Below, one piece after another: positions 1 to 12,789 of a stretch of 64,000 bases of DNA. Source of the DNA: Albula goreensis (Eukaryota > Chordata > Actinopteri > Albuliformes > Albulidae). The notes beneath the pieces were generated by a model. It saw nothing but the letters and a program-made list of their open reading frames with translations. It made no database searches and was not told the origin of the DNA. Where the stretch lies: NCBI GenBank assembly GCA_022829145.1, contig CM040750.1, positions 1,560,501 through 1,624,500 on the forward strand, in the 5' to 3' direction. Each line of letters starts with the position of its first letter. The stretch's first letter is position 1. The position numbers and the translations under genes are program-made.

Positions 1-1129
1 TCACATATTTCACAGTCTTTTTGTACTCACAAACACAATTTGGCAAGTTTTATGAATTCCTAAAACTGTCTTACTAAACTGTGTCTTTGAAAAAAAATTA
101 AATGTACATTAATCTGTCAGCAATAGTAGAGGAAAGTTATTGTTTGTATTTGGATGCTTTGGTATGGGACACGTCCCCAAGGACTGCCCACCCTCCCTGC
201 CCAACATGCATAATGTGACCAACCGCCACTACTTCAAAATTCATTAAAATAACTGTACAGAACATACAGACTAAACAAACTCACCATGCATAACTAACAC
301 ACGGTATGAGCTGAACAGCAGTGTGAATGCAGTACCAACCTTTAAATGCATACATGACAGCTAAACTAAGCGTTCATAATTGAGTGGCAGTCCACCAACA
401 GCTTAGAAAAAACATTAGGGGAAACATTCAAATACTTGCCCGAAGAAAAGTATTACACAACATAAATATATTAATAATTCCTGGTGCAATTTAAAATGTA
501 CAAGAATTACTCTAAATATTTATAAACTACATGCAGCTTCTAAAAATACTGTGGATTTGTATCCTCAGTCAGGATCAGCAGAGATCTGAGGGAGTGATGG
601 ATGAGGACAGGTTTATTTGGCCCAGACGATGCAGGCGCCCTTACCTCTCTTCTCTTTTCAACACAGATGTCTTCCTGGCACTTAACTGTGGACTGTGAAC
701 ATCTCCAATGGCAGCAAATCCGAGCTGCTCCATAAACAGCCAACTGTAATCACGAATAACTGTAATCACATGCTATTTGCTTATCTTGTAAATATTCTCA
801 GGAAAATATTGCCAATGCACTTTATACAATCAACCAAACAAACATCTGATATCTCTGATGTACTTTCAAAAGAATACATTTCAAAGTTAGCTGCTCAACA
901 TAATTATTGGGCACTCTCCATTTCTAGTTTTCCACTTCATTGTGTACTTTTCTATTGCTTGAAATATAATTAGAGTTTTTGGAAAAAGAACACTTCAACA
1001 AAGAATGTCATTATATTTTTTATCATGTATTTTCATCTCAGCTTTGAATGTGGACACTAAATGCTGACTCAGCAGCTTTACAAATGGCCTCCCTGTCTCT
1101 TACACAAACATTGCATGCTGTCAGTACTG
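1..1129. other. Single-copy AT-rich DNA, no gene seen
   Basis: No recognisable coding region, RNA gene or repeat is visible. The short open frames here (67 and 92 codons) have no recognisable domain and show the stop-codon density expected of AT-rich non-coding DNA. Confidence 0.6.
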
Positions 1130-1612
1130 TGGCTTTGTAGCTGGTTTGTTTTTGTTATTGTTTCCCCTGTCCATGTGCTTTTGTTTTCATTGCCCTTGTG
1201 TGTCTGCCCCACCTACTGTTTCTCTGTCTGTTAGCTCGATTACTGATCTGTTTCACCTGCCCGCTTGTTTTTTTTCGCTTGTTCAGTTCGAGTCTGTCTC
1301 AGTAGTTCATCTCTGTTCTGCAACCAGCCTTTTTCTCTGTGTTCGTTTGCCTGTCTGTTTTGACTTCTGCCTGTTTTTTGTGACTTCAGTTTTTGGATTT
1401 GTGTGTTGTGCCTGATTGCTGTAACCTACTGGTTTTTGACTGTTGCCTGCCTGGTTTTGACTTTGATTCCTGGACTATCATTTTGTACCTTTGCCATGTG
1501 TTCCTGGTTTTTGACTTCACCTGATTCTCGACTGATTTCTGGTTTTTAAATTATTGGCTGCTTAATAAACTATTGCTTATTATTCATCTCTGTCTGCACC
1601 TAAGCCCAGACA
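1130..1612 (+). mobile_element. Possible decayed LTR-retroelement terminal segment
   Basis: This stretch is strongly T/G/C-rich on the plus strand. It repeats words such as CCTG, TTTTTGACT and TGCCTG, then has an AATAAA polyadenylation signal near 1563 and a short tail containing CTGCACCTAAGCCCAGACA. That order (pyrimidine-rich leader, CCTGAC-type words, AATAAA, CTGCAC tail) resembles the R-U5 part of Gypsy-type LTRs common in teleosts. That is family knowledge, not a database match. No partner LTR, primer binding site or gag/pol frame is visible, so it would be a solo or degraded LTR. It could instead be simple low-complexity drift. Confidence 0.3.
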
Positions 1613-2245
1613 CCATGCACAAATGCACACCAGCTCTAATGCAAATGGAAACAATCGTTAATGACTGTTTTTGACGGAGTGAGAAGACAAAAAAAAATGA
1701 AAAGGGGAACAGTTAGCGATCTCATCTCTTCCTGGTTTTGGTGTGGTCGGGGCATATTCTGTGTGCGTGCGGTCTGGCTCAATCACCTCATAAATCCTTG
1801 TGGAAGAACCCAGTGACCTGACAGATGAGGGTTAACCCCCCCTCCCCGCTGGCCACTCCCTCCTCCACTGCCCCCCGCCCCATTGCTGCTGGCAGACGCC
1901 GCTGACAAGTGCTTCCCCTTGTCAAGGTAAACACCGGATACTGAACTAGCTCCAAAACAAGAACACCCAGACGGTCGGCGCTTCCAGGGCACACCTCCTC
2001 CTCTACCTCGCCTTAAACCCCCAGCTCTCTTTCGCACTTCCTCTGAAGGCAGCCCCCCCCCCCCAATTTTAAAGGAAACTGCTGTTTAATGAGTTCATGT
2101 GACACCCATCCCGCCCCAAAGAGCATGCTGCAAATACATCACCCCTCAGATCGAAAGGCTTCAAAGACCAAGCGGAAAACCACAGTCAAGCAGTTTTGTA
2201 GCTGGAATTTAAGAAAAGGCAGCATGAGGGTAATGCTGAGTTACA
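1613..2245. other. Single-copy DNA with a C-rich block
   Basis: No gene is recognised. The segment has a C/T-rich block around 1835-1920 and a 12-bp poly-C tract at about 2053-2064. The open frames on the minus strand are glycine- and arginine-rich by-products of this composition. Confidence 0.5.
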
Positions 2246-2331
2246 CTGCTCTCAGGTGTGCAGGTTCTGCTCTCAGGTGTTCAGGTTCTGCTCTAAGGTG
2301 TGTAGGCTCTGCTCTCAGGTGTGCAGGTTCT
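2246..2331. repeat. Small minisatellite, 21-bp unit, four copies
   Basis: The words CTGCTCTCAGG, TGTGCAGGTT and close variants recur every 21 bp, giving about four imperfect copies. The copies differ by single substitutions (for example TCAGG versus TAAGG). The unit length keeps the overlapping 96-codon frame open, producing a spurious Cys/Ser/Ala-rich repeat. Confidence 0.85.
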
Positions 2332-4190
2332 GTTAGTGTGAAGACTGGAGTGCTCCACCACACACAGATTAATGAATAATAATACAAAAGCTGCTAAATA
2401 ACACAAAAAAACACAATACACTGGGCTTTGTCTGACATTTTACTGACTCTTCAAATAAGCCACTAGTGCTACACACTGGTTGTAGAATGGGGCTCGCAAC
2501 CAGAGGGCTGCACATCTGTGTCCCAGCATACACATTTAGTGCATTGTTGCAGTTTATGTTAAGCAATAAATTCAGTAAAATATCTGGTCTTATACGTGGG
2601 TGAATCAAAAGTGGCAATACCTGTGTCTCCCGGGATGAGGTCGACTCAAAAGTGAATGAATAATGCAGAGAAATGAACTGTAGATATGAAGGACTGAGGC
2701 ACAGAGTGCAGCAACACCCTGAGGTAATGAATGTGGACAGCACGGTGCATTCCTCTCCAAATGAAGGGATTTCCAGGCCACTTTGACCTTTAAAACGCTA
2801 AACTCCCTCACTGAAATGACAGCCACTCCTGCACCCTCACCACTGTTCAGAGTGAAAAAAACTCTTTTGTTTATAGAATGTGTTTTTGGACATAATTGTG
2901 CTGCTCTGTCAGTATCTACTCCCATGTCTTAGAGTCAGCCTGGTGCTAAAATGTTGTTATCCTGTCTGTGGTCTCCATGCCCACAAAACACACAGCCTGT
3001 TTCTTGCTTGCAAATAAATTCAAGTTGCCGACATCTCCCCACCCTTTCATTTCAACAAAGATTTCTTTCAACCGCCTCTTTTTCATTTCAAATCCAAGTG
3101 TCTCCAATTAAATTGCTCTGCCACAGATCGCCTTGGTCTCGCATGCATATGAAGTAAATAATGCTTTTTTTAAAAACTACAAAGATGCAGTTTGCTTGGG
3201 GGGGAATCACAAATTAACATCTGCTCCTAAAGTCACGGGATATCACAGTGTTTTAAGAATGAGAAAGATATTCCCAGATGGTGAAAAAGACAAGTGTCGC
3301 TTGCGGCTTCTCATGCAAGCTCTGTGCGTATTTCTCAAGGTCACAGAGATCCAAGTTAGTTCACTTAATGGCCAGATTCTTCTCAATGGATGTACATATG
3401 ACTGCATAAGAGCATTTGTGCAAGTATAAAGAGCACATATGAGAAACACATTAAGTAACACTAAGTGTTACAACAGCAGAAAGGCACTCTTTCTTACCCC
3501 ATGTCTTTCATGGCTACTAAGCTAGATACAAAATCAAAAACAAGTTCATCAGAAGGTTTGCAATGCTATTCCCCAATATTTTCATAAGATCTAACCATTA
3601 TCTTAGGAATGTCTTTTTTTTTCTCTCCCAAATATCCTAATTATATGCCTAAGAAAAGTTATTACGTAACTACAAGAGATGAAACAGCCTGGAAAAACTG
3701 CTCTCTCATTGGCAATCAAATTATTAGTGATTTTCAAATAGCCAGAGGGGCAAAATGGAGAAGAGCGGAAAGATTTTAAAAATTCTGTAGGCTTACAGAT
3801 GAAGCAACAACATTTTTATTCCTGCATGATGTGATCTTGCCTAAAGTTGAATTCTATCAGAAAATGGCTGACACTCAACTGAGCACCATGTCATCATAAC
3901 ATTAGATGGCCATGTCCCTTCTTTGGTCCTCAATTTTCTTGAGGCAAAATTAATGGGTTTGTGTTGGGTTGATGATTTCACAACAATGTCACCATGAAGC
4001 AGAGAGATAATAGTATGCTATTACTCATGAGATTAAACACCAACAATGTCGTGTGGTACTGGGAAAGGTGGAGGGAGGAGCAAACCCCTTGGCTCCTCCC
4101 ATCAGATTGCTGTCAGCTCCAATTCCCTCCCTCAGCCTGGAGAGAATGCAGGACCTTGAACAGCAACAGCCTCACTAACAGGCGGGCTGT
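2332..4190. other. Single-copy DNA, no gene seen
   Basis: This is ordinary AT-rich intergenic or intronic DNA. Around 2480-2530 the words GCTCGCAACCAGAGGGCTGCA and TGTGTCCCAG faintly recall the anticodon/T-arm half of a tRNA-derived SINE, but no A box is visible. No coding region is supported. Confidence 0.5.
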
Positions 4191-4364
4191 AGGGGATGGC
4201 TAATCAGCTCAGGTGTGAGCCCTTGCCTTCAATTAGGCCACCTATTTAAGTACAGCCTAGAAGGCTGAAAAGGACTGGTTATGGGATTTTGTGTTGTTTT
4301 CCCCTGGCTGTGCTGTTTCTTAGTTTGACCCTGACTTTGTATTTTTTGTGTTTATTCTTTGTTT
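4191..4364 (+). mobile_element. Possible LTR promoter remnant
   Basis: The order CAGGTGTGAGCCC, CAATTAGGCCACC, a TATA-like TATTTAAG near 4250, and then a T/G-rich leader matches the U3-R arrangement of many teleost LTR elements. No internal genes follow: a SINE-like segment and then a minisatellite lie directly downstream. If real, it is a short relic. The evidence is motif order only. Confidence 0.3.
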
Positions 4365-4432
4365 AGTAGGGTCATTCAAACACCCAACCTCAGGGCTATC
4401 CAGCAAACGTTTTACCTTGCTAACCGCTCCAA
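4365..4432 (-). mobile_element. tRNA-derived SINE head (remnant)
   Basis: Read on the minus strand, this segment has an A-box-like word GGTTAGCAAGG (complement of about 4415-4430). About 30 nt later it has a B-box-like word GGTGTTTGAATGACCC (complement of about 4369-4385), preceded by CTGAGGTTG. This is the two-box spacing of an RNA polymerase III tRNA-type promoter, and the wording is typical of fish tRNA-SINEs. A clear tRNA cloverleaf and CCA end are not apparent, so a functional tRNA is unlikely. The body and tail of the SINE were not delimited. Confidence 0.4.
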
Positions 4433-4608
4433 TCACAAAAGACTGTGCCTCTGGGTGGCTCACTTAAATTTAGAAAGTGACAATAGTCAAAGACAAACAG
4501 ACAAACAAAGAAATAGTCCGCCCCCAACCAAAAAATGGGCAAAAGTTAAGACATTTTTTGCATCAGTTCCTTTTATTCTGTGGTTTAAAACCAGTATGAT
4601 TTTTGGTT
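4433..4608. other. Short single-copy spacer
   Basis: AT-rich spacer between the SINE-like segment and the 40-bp array. It may contain the SINE's 5' flank. Nothing else is visible. Confidence 0.4.
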
Positions 4609-5460
4609 GGGGACACTAAGATGGCAGAGCTAGGTGCAGGACTCAGGTGGGGACACTAAGATGGCAGAGCTAGGTGCAGGACTCTGGTGGGGACACTAAG
4701 ATGGCAGAGCTAGGTGCAGGACTCTGGTGGGGACACTAAGATGGCAGAGCTAGGTGCAGGACTCAGGTGGGGACACTAAGATGGCAGAGCTAGGTGCAGG
4801 ACTCTGGTGGGGACACTAAGATGGCAGAGCTAGGTGCAGGACTCTGGTGGGGACACTAAGATGGCAGAGCTAGGTGCAGGACTCTGGTGGGGACACTAAG
4901 ATGGCAGAGCTAGGTGCTGGACTCTGGTGGGGACACTAAGATGGCAGAGCTAGGTTCAGGACTCAGGTGGGGACACTAAGATGGCAGAGCTAGGTGCAGG
5001 ACTCTGGTGGGGACACTAAGATGGCAGAGCTGGGACACACTACGAGAGCTAGGTGCAGGACTCTGGTGGGGACACTAAGATGGCAGAGCTAGGTGCTGGA
5101 CTCTGGTGGGGACACTAAGATGGCAGAGCTAGGTGCAGGACTCTGGTGGGGACACTAAGATGGCAGAGCTAGGTGCAGGACTCAGGTGGGGACACTAAGA
5201 TGGCAGAGCTAGGTGCAGGACTCAGGTGGGGACACTAAGATGGCAGAGCTAGGTGCAGGACTCTGGTGGGGACACTAAGATGGCAGAGCTAGGTGCAGGA
5301 CTCAGGTGGGGACACTAAGATGGCAGAGCTAGGTGCAGGACTCTGGTGGGGACACTAAGATGGCAGAGCTAAGTGCAGGACTCTGGTGGGGACAGTAAGA
5401 TGGCAGAGCTAGGTGCAGGACTCTGGTGGGGACAGTAAGATGGCAGAGCTAGGTACAGGA
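4609..5460. repeat. Minisatellite, 40-bp unit, ~21 copies
   Basis: The unit begins ATGGCAGAGCTAGGTGCAGG, continues with ACTC then A or T, and ends GGTGGGGACACTAAG. Copies are nearly identical and head to tail. One event breaks the register: near 5032-5050 an extra 19 bp containing GGGACACACTACGAGAGC is inserted. The main polymorphism is A versus T in ACTCAGGTGG / ACTCTGGTGG, which creates or removes the E-box-like word CAGGTG. Every unit also contains AAGATGGC, the core of the YY1 site. The last units carry CAGTAAG instead of CACTAAG, so there is directional divergence at the 3' edge. Confidence 0.97.
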
Positions 5461-7250
5461 GTTTTCCTGCATGGCAGCTGCCTGTTGTCTCCATCTTCCT
5501 AATGCAGCATAGAAGCAAAAATGCAGACAGATCTCTGCACCACATACACAATCTCCTGGCTGGACAGATTGCAAATAACCCACCCCCTGTTATCTTTATT
5601 ACTCCCAATGCAAAAAGGCTAACATAAACCCGAATATGGCTACTTTCTGTTGACAATAGATAATCCTGCATATATAGGGAAAAGCATGATCAATAAAAGC
5701 AAATGTAACTATCAAATCCTGCATTTAAGCATATACACCTGGGCTTATCTTCCAAGAGTTCCCAGGTGGACAAATAAGAAAAGTATTTATGGCTAAGCTG
5801 CAGTTTATTTTTATGTTTCAGTTCACCGGAACACAAAAACATATCCTGTATCTTACCCTCTGTCTGTCTCGTTAAAAAATCCCAGTTCAGCCCTATTTCT
5901 TTCACAGTTCTCACACCACATAACTAAACATTGTTTAAAAAAGTATACATATGACCATTAAAGATTTAAAATAACATTAGATACAACACAAACAAGGTTT
6001 CTGGAGCCTGTCTTTCTCCCAGCAGATGCACATACAATGTTGCAAACTAAGCTGACCTCAGATTAAACTTGGATTGACCGATAAACAGTCACCATTTTAA
6101 TACATGTTGGCTGCTGTCTGGCTTGCAGAAAAAAAAAAAACACAGTTCAAACTAGGTCCTGGTAAATTTACAGGCCTTAAACTCTCCCCACATAAATAAA
6201 GTTCACGTCCTCATAACATATCCTCCAGGCAAAGAAACAGACAAAACAAACAGAATAACATACCAATGAGTGTGTAAACAAACTTTAAGTGTCTCAAATG
6301 CACTGAGCTGTGTCTGGATTATACATATGACAAACGTACATTGACACTGCCATGTCACAACAGTAGTATGAGAGAGTTTCATGGTCAGCTCATCACTCAA
6401 ACAGCACACTGCAGGACCCCTCACTGAAGACTGAGTAAGTACCCACTTCTCCATGACTGTCATATGTCAGTTTAGTAGACAGTTTCCTCTCCTTCACTGA
6501 ACACCTGTGGGTCATTCGCTCATTTTCCACCATGTCACTATCATGGGGACACTTCCTCATTTGATGCACATCAGCGATTGGATGGTCTTCAACTTCATTA
6601 ACAATTACATATTGTTTTTATCCTTTGGTCTGACTTCATCAAATTCCAATAAGAAAAGTTCAGCCTCTTCACCCCTCAGAGTAGTCTTCTCTGTCTAGAC
6701 TGGTTAATCGTACCACATTCCCCATATTCATCTTCTTCCTCAAGATCATCTTTGGGGGGTGAAATGCTGCCCCGATGGCAGAGTGTGCTTCCTCTTCAAC
6801 ATTTAACAGGCCCATCCCTATTTTCTGTACAAGTAGACAATTAAAATCCTGTTACTACTTTTAAAATGTGTTACCCTACCCTGTGATTATATCAGGCCTT
6901 ATCTATCCTGTCAGTAGTCGTGCTATTTGATTAGTACCTTGTGGCTTACATCTCATTTGGAAGACATAACAGAAATTAAACTTCTGTGGAAGCTGAGATC
7001 TCCTGGTTTGACCAAAAACATGAAAGTTGTCATACAAAGACCAGAGCTGCTACTCATGGGCTGCGCCTTTTTGCCAAACAGATCTCGTACCAGTACCAAC
7101 TGTTTACTTGCCTAAATGCATCTGCTCTCTGCTTATTGATTATTTGTTCATCAAACTTATTAAAACATGAATACTCTCTACACTTTTTTCCCTCACTTGC
7201 TGAAATGTATTTCCACTTGCAATGGTTTGTAAGCCTTCATTTTAAGCCTT
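5461..7250. other. Single-copy DNA, no gene seen
   Basis: AT-rich sequence with a short poly-A tract near 6129-6140. Several frames of 60-100 codons exist on both strands, but none shows a recognised domain. Confidence 0.5.
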
Positions 7251-7570
7251 AGATATGCTGAAGGAAAATGGCAGCAGGGCAGGACCTTGCGGTCATTCGT
7301 CTGCTCGTCCCTGTCAACAGAATCATCCCACAGACCGCTCCCACAATTATCCAGGGCCCCGCCACTGCCCACACGCAGGGTTCCATGGCAGAGTGCAGGA
7401 CAAGCAGCCGAGCTCTCCCCGGCTCCAGAGAGGAGCTGCCACACTCGTCACTGCTCCACAGCCTTACGCGATAGAGCGGGGGCCTCTGCCCAACAGGAAA
7501 AGCCAAATTTGGACCGGAGCATGTGCAATTAAAGGCCCCTCAAACCATGTCAGAAGGTCTTAGAAATAAG
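7251..7570. other. GC-richer island, unrecognised; overlapping short frames
   Basis: This island is more GC-rich than its flanks and is open in several frames on both strands (85-102 codons). A plus-strand frame starts at 7268 (68 codons). A minus-strand frame encodes a hydrophobic stretch, about residues 42-65. None resembles a known protein family. A conserved non-coding element or an unrecognised exon are both possible. Only alignment to another fish or transcript data could separate them. Confidence 0.2.
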
Positions 7571-10500
7571 CAGCTGTTCGTCTGCTTTCCTGTTTAGTCT
7601 GTCATCCAGCTGCAAAAATAAAACAGCCACAACTAGGTGAATTAGTGTCAAAGCCTCTAAACCTGTAATCTTGGGAGACAGGGGGGAAAAAGAAAGAACA
7701 AGTTTGCTGACACTTACGAATTTCATCCTGCCCGGTCCGACTCTTGCTCCAGGCCCCGACCTTCAGTCTGTGAGAAGACAGTGGAACACAGTCAGAGCGG
7801 TAGTGTTGTGCTGAATGCTTTTACTGAATTACAGATATCAGCATGAATGCCTCAGTATACCTCCGAGGAAGAACGCTGGGGCAAACACAGACTTGCACTG
7901 AGGCAGAATGAACTCTGAATACCCTTCACTGAGACATAAGCAACACGCAACAAGTGCCTGCAGGCCTCAGGCACATTCAAGGTGAAACAGTGAGCCATGG
8001 ACCCAATCACATGCTTGTCATCATAGCCACCTAGTCATGAGACACACCAGTTACACACTGGGAGACTTCCACAGAGAACAGAATGGCCTTTTCTTGACAC
8101 CAAGAGTGAAAAATGCAATAGTCAATGCAAATGGATTTTGTCCTAAAGTAATTCAGTCTGGGGAAAAAAATGAATAGAGCCATTCAAAAATGACTTGTTC
8201 ATTGTAAACATTAGGGCTGCTGTTACAGTGCATCTGTACATAGTATTACAATCAAAAGGGGCTTTCTTCTTAGAATAAAGAACACTGGTCAATTAGGACA
8301 CTATCAGACCAAGCCACTGTGACCAATCCTGAATGCTGTAGAGCACACTGGATAGGGTGGCTCTAACACTGAACATCCCAGGATAGCTTCTCATTGTGGT
8401 TAGTTTGGCTTGCATATGAAGCATTTTGAGAAGATGCCGTTCTCCAAATTCCCATGGGCCTCCATGGTCTTAAGCCAATGGGAACAACAAACACTGCACA
8501 GTGTCGTTAGAGGTCAAAACAAACTTGGAGGAACTCTGAACTTGCAGCATACTGCATTCCCATATTTCTGCACTACAGAAATACCCTCAGCATATTTGTG
8601 GGGCAAACAGAGTAACATCCATAGTAAAACAAAGATTTGTCTTCTCTGAAGTTCACCCAAGACATTGTGGTGGGCATTATATATTCTCTACTCTTTGGTT
8701 GGGTTTGCTTGGCTTGGGACCCCGCTGCGGGAACGCAAGCTCATTTTAAAATGGAGGGCATGTCTCTGCCATGGAGCTGCTTCAAAGCAGCACTGTAAAC
8801 CATACTGGCACAGCACAGACAGGAGAGGCGAAGCTGCAGCCTTCTTCGCCACACTCAACTCATGATATCACTCCACTGATCACAGCAGAATTACAGACAA
8901 ATGCAAAAAACACCTTGCTGCAATACACTGAAAAAAGAGTTATGTTTTGGTTTACTCCCCACCCTACTTTGGAGGACAAGCTTATTTTGTGTGGATTTTT
9001 AAAGAACATAAGTTTGTACTGTATCATTTCAGACTATCGATGTCAGACAAATGTTTACAAAAGCTGCTTGGACACTTTTCTTACACGGTATATAAGTAAT
9101 ATGGATTTTAGCCAAAAATGATAGATATAATAACAAATTCCCATTTTTATATTTGTTGTTTAGAAACAACAGTTTCATTGATACTATGTGTTTAAGCATA
9201 TGACATACAGAATTTTAACGGCTGACCCCAACAGGAGCTCAGAAATCACAGGATCAGCATCAAAGATCTGACTGAATATTGATGAGCGACCTAATCATTG
9301 TGCTGCGGTCGCCATTTTAAGCTGGAAGCATTTTTATGACTCAAGGTGCTCGGGGAGATGGGTTACGGCACTGGTAGGCTTTGCTTTGGCCCCTCATTGT
9401 CACTCAAACTGAAGAATTATACTTCTCACCAGAAAAACAATTTTCCGGGTCAGTTAGCCAATCACCTCCTCGTGGCAGAGAGCGGGAGTAAGGGGGGGAG
9501 AATTCTTTTCATTGCACATTGATGTACATGGGCCAGATTTACCCCTGAAAATAATTACCGTATGCCAATAAAACAAACCATTAGGGGGAAGAATGACCTT
9601 TTTGTACAATATAAAACATGTAAAAATCTACAAAAACCAAAATGACATGTCATCAAATGCAAGGACTCCTGCAATATCAGCTCACTGTTTCCAAACTGAC
9701 AGCAGCCTTGAAAAGGATTCCATGCAGATACATAAACCTCACAAACGCACAAAACACAATTTAGATGGTATTACTTTCAAATGTGAACAGCGTCACCATA
9801 TTGACTTTTCCAGAATTTGCAAAGTTCACCGCTGCCTTGAAAGCAAAACTAACTCCTTTATTCAAATATGCAACACAATCCTTTTAATTAAATGTACAAT
9901 GCTATGTTTAACCACATTTGCAATACTGATAAATAGCTATATATAATGTTAATATATGATTCCTTTATTACTGGATAAGCAGTGCAGTCTGCATTCATTT
10001 CCACACACCTAAGCGCAGCATGGCATGTCTACACCTAAAGCTGGAAACACCACCTGGATGTCCCCATCGCTTTAATTTGTAGATACTATAAATTGGTTTG
10101 ATCATTTTGACCAAATTGGTATCAATTCCTACTAAATTGAGAATAAAATGTAATATTTTGTGGATATTTGTGATTCATGAGTACTTACCAGTTTGAGGTA
10201 AAAACTAATGAATCTGAGGGTACAGATTTATGGGGCGAAGACCACTGAGCCTGAATTACGGGTGGTCTGCATCAGGTGTTCATTTTTCAACACTGTGAAT
10301 CGAATATCTCCCCACTCGGTGTTCTGCTAAGACAACACTATGTGTATTTACTAGTCTTCCTGTACAGCCATCGTAAACCTCAGTGATATCATTAGCGCAG
10401 AAGAGCTCCATCACACTCGGGACAGCCAATAGGAACTTCCTCTTTTGAAATTCAGTGGAGGTGAAAGGTCACAGAGAGGATATTACGAGTCCAGCATGAA

Positions 10501-12697
10501 TCCAGGCTTGCTGTCCTGCATGTGCTGTGCATGTAAATTAACGAGTTATCAATTCTCAATACCTAAGATATGGTACACTCATATGAGGATATATTACATT
10601 CATTTGAAAGTTATAGAGACATATTCTGTCACTGTATTTACATCAGACTGTTTTTGTATGGTTTTCCCATCGACAGCCTTTTTTCCAGATATGATTTTTA
10701 TTAATATATACTACCCAAGTATTCTGTCCAACAGCACAGAACATGAGTAGAACATTTCTGCTTCACTCCTCATCGCATTTCTATAAATACTGCTCATATG
10801 ACATGAAAATAGGACCAGTCGTTCTCCCTAGAAATGATGATTATACCAGTAACTAAGAGGCTTGAAATCTAACCTTAACAATTGTTGTAGAAACTGCTGC
10901 ACATTACTTCAAACATATTAATATACTATGAAGGATGACCATTCCTAACATAATAAAATATCTAACTAAATAACTCAAAGCTCTCACATTTACACAGGTT
11001 AATCATAGCAAATGCTCTATTAATTTAAATTAATGGAATTAACCACACGTTTCTATTTGGAACTCGAACACATGTAATCTGATAGATGAGTAAGCCTAGC
11101 AAGGACCACAATGCTCTTTACATAAATAATTTCCTTTCGTGAAAAAATGTTTCTCCTATCAATCTGACAGACAAGACAATCATTTCCACCCAAGCAACTT
11201 TCACGCCAGTTCCCAGAGTGTTTTTGCATCACGGAAAATGCTTGTGAAGGCATGGCAGAGGAGCCCTGCTGGATCTCCAGGAGCATGGCCTATCTCACTG
11301 GGCACATCTGAGAGGTCAGGGTCTGTTTCTGCAGTGAAACAATGTCAAACGGGAAACAGACAACAGCGTGTGGCATACACTGCAGAGTGTGCATTTTTGT
11401 GACTGCAAAGTATACCAGTATGCAATAGCACAGAATTAACAACCTCCTTTTTGATTTGATAACACAATAATTCAAAGATCTGCTCATGAAGATTAAAACA
11501 AGTAGACCCAGTATTTAATTGTGCGATTGTCTTGAGGAATAGACTACATAGACTACATAATGTGTGCACCACTGACACTCCAGGGAGGGATACTGACAGA
11601 CAGACCTGACTAGAAGGTTGTCATTGGCCGAGAGGATACGTACACTTCTTAATGCTTAATCAATTATCACAATCAAATATACACGATACATACAGCAATA
11701 CTGGATGGATTTTATATTGAAATATTTATACATAATACTATAAATGCTTCATTAAGAGCTAGTGTTGTAGCAAATTATGGAACTGTAATTAATCATATTT
11801 TATATACCGAATAATTTGATAAACTCAATTTTTTCAATAATTTTTAAAAATTTCTATCAAATTTTATTTGACAGATAAATCATTTGACAGATAAATGTAC
11901 AACACTATGAACAAAATAACAATTATTCGGTTTTGTTTTTACAAATTTTATTCAATTCCTTTCTAAATCACTGCACAATATATTCATCTTTACTAATAAA
12001 ATTTCAGAGTAGTGTGCAGGAAACAGAAGAATTGTCGTAGGCTTCATTTGCATATTCCGTAGGGTTCCCCAGCTGACAGCAAAACTAAATTTCACAACCA
12101 TATGAAGCAACATATGCTTCACACTGCATGTGAAAGCCTCACAGCCCTCTCACTCAAGACCGAGGCTCAGGATCTCTGCTCAGAGGTGAAACTTTTCTCT
12201 GCATGGTAAGCAGGTCCCTTCCCTCCTCAGAGTGTGCATGAGGTGCCATCTCAGCATGGCTGGCTCCATAATGCAAAGCTGCTGGGTCTAGGATGTGATG
12301 TCACTGTTCTGGAATGCAGTGGTGTGCTCACCACAGCGCTGGCTGACCTGAGCTGACAGACAGACATTCAGACAGTCGGGCCTAAACAGCATGTGCTGGT
12401 CCCACTCAGAGAGGGCTTATGGAGCAGCGTGGTCCCACACAGTGGAGCAGCCTGGCTGGACAGCAGTGAACAGGCAGGCCATGGCGTGCACTACGTTCAC
12501 AGGGAGGCTGGAGCTCAAACTAAAATTTTATTTGTGTAAAAGGTGACATCACTGCTTCCATGTTTAATGAAAATCTACAAATGTATTTTCCACTGAGCAC
12601 AGCTTGGAAATGTGAGAAACCAGCACACAGGATTCAGGGCTTAGTATTGGCAGGACAAAAAAGGAATGCATCCGAGTCATACCGTGACTCAACTGCT
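7571..12697. other. Long single-copy stretch, no gene seen
   Basis: About 5 kb of AT-rich DNA without a supported gene. Around 11640-12000 it is very AT-rich and contains a small direct duplication of ATTTGACAGATAAAT near 11868-11900. Scattered open frames up to 117 codons have no recognisable motifs. Confidence 0.5.
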
Positions 12698-12789
12698 GCA
12701 AATGTGAATATTGAGCTTAATCTACAGGCCGATGCCAAATCAATGCAAATATGAATATTGAGCTTAATCTACAGGCCAATACCAAATCA
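12698..12789. repeat. Tandem duplication, 47-bp unit, two copies
   Basis: The block beginning GCAAATGTGAATATTGAGC is repeated 47 bp downstream as GCAAATATGAATATTGAGC. The copies differ at only a few sites. One difference is GGCCGATGCC versus GGCCAATACC, a CpG-to-CpA transition. Confidence 0.85.

Noticed and set aside
2480-2530. AACCAGAGGGCTGCA, similar to the anticodon/T-arm half of tRNA-SINEs
   Set aside because: No A box or element boundaries are recognisable, so it was left as a remark only.
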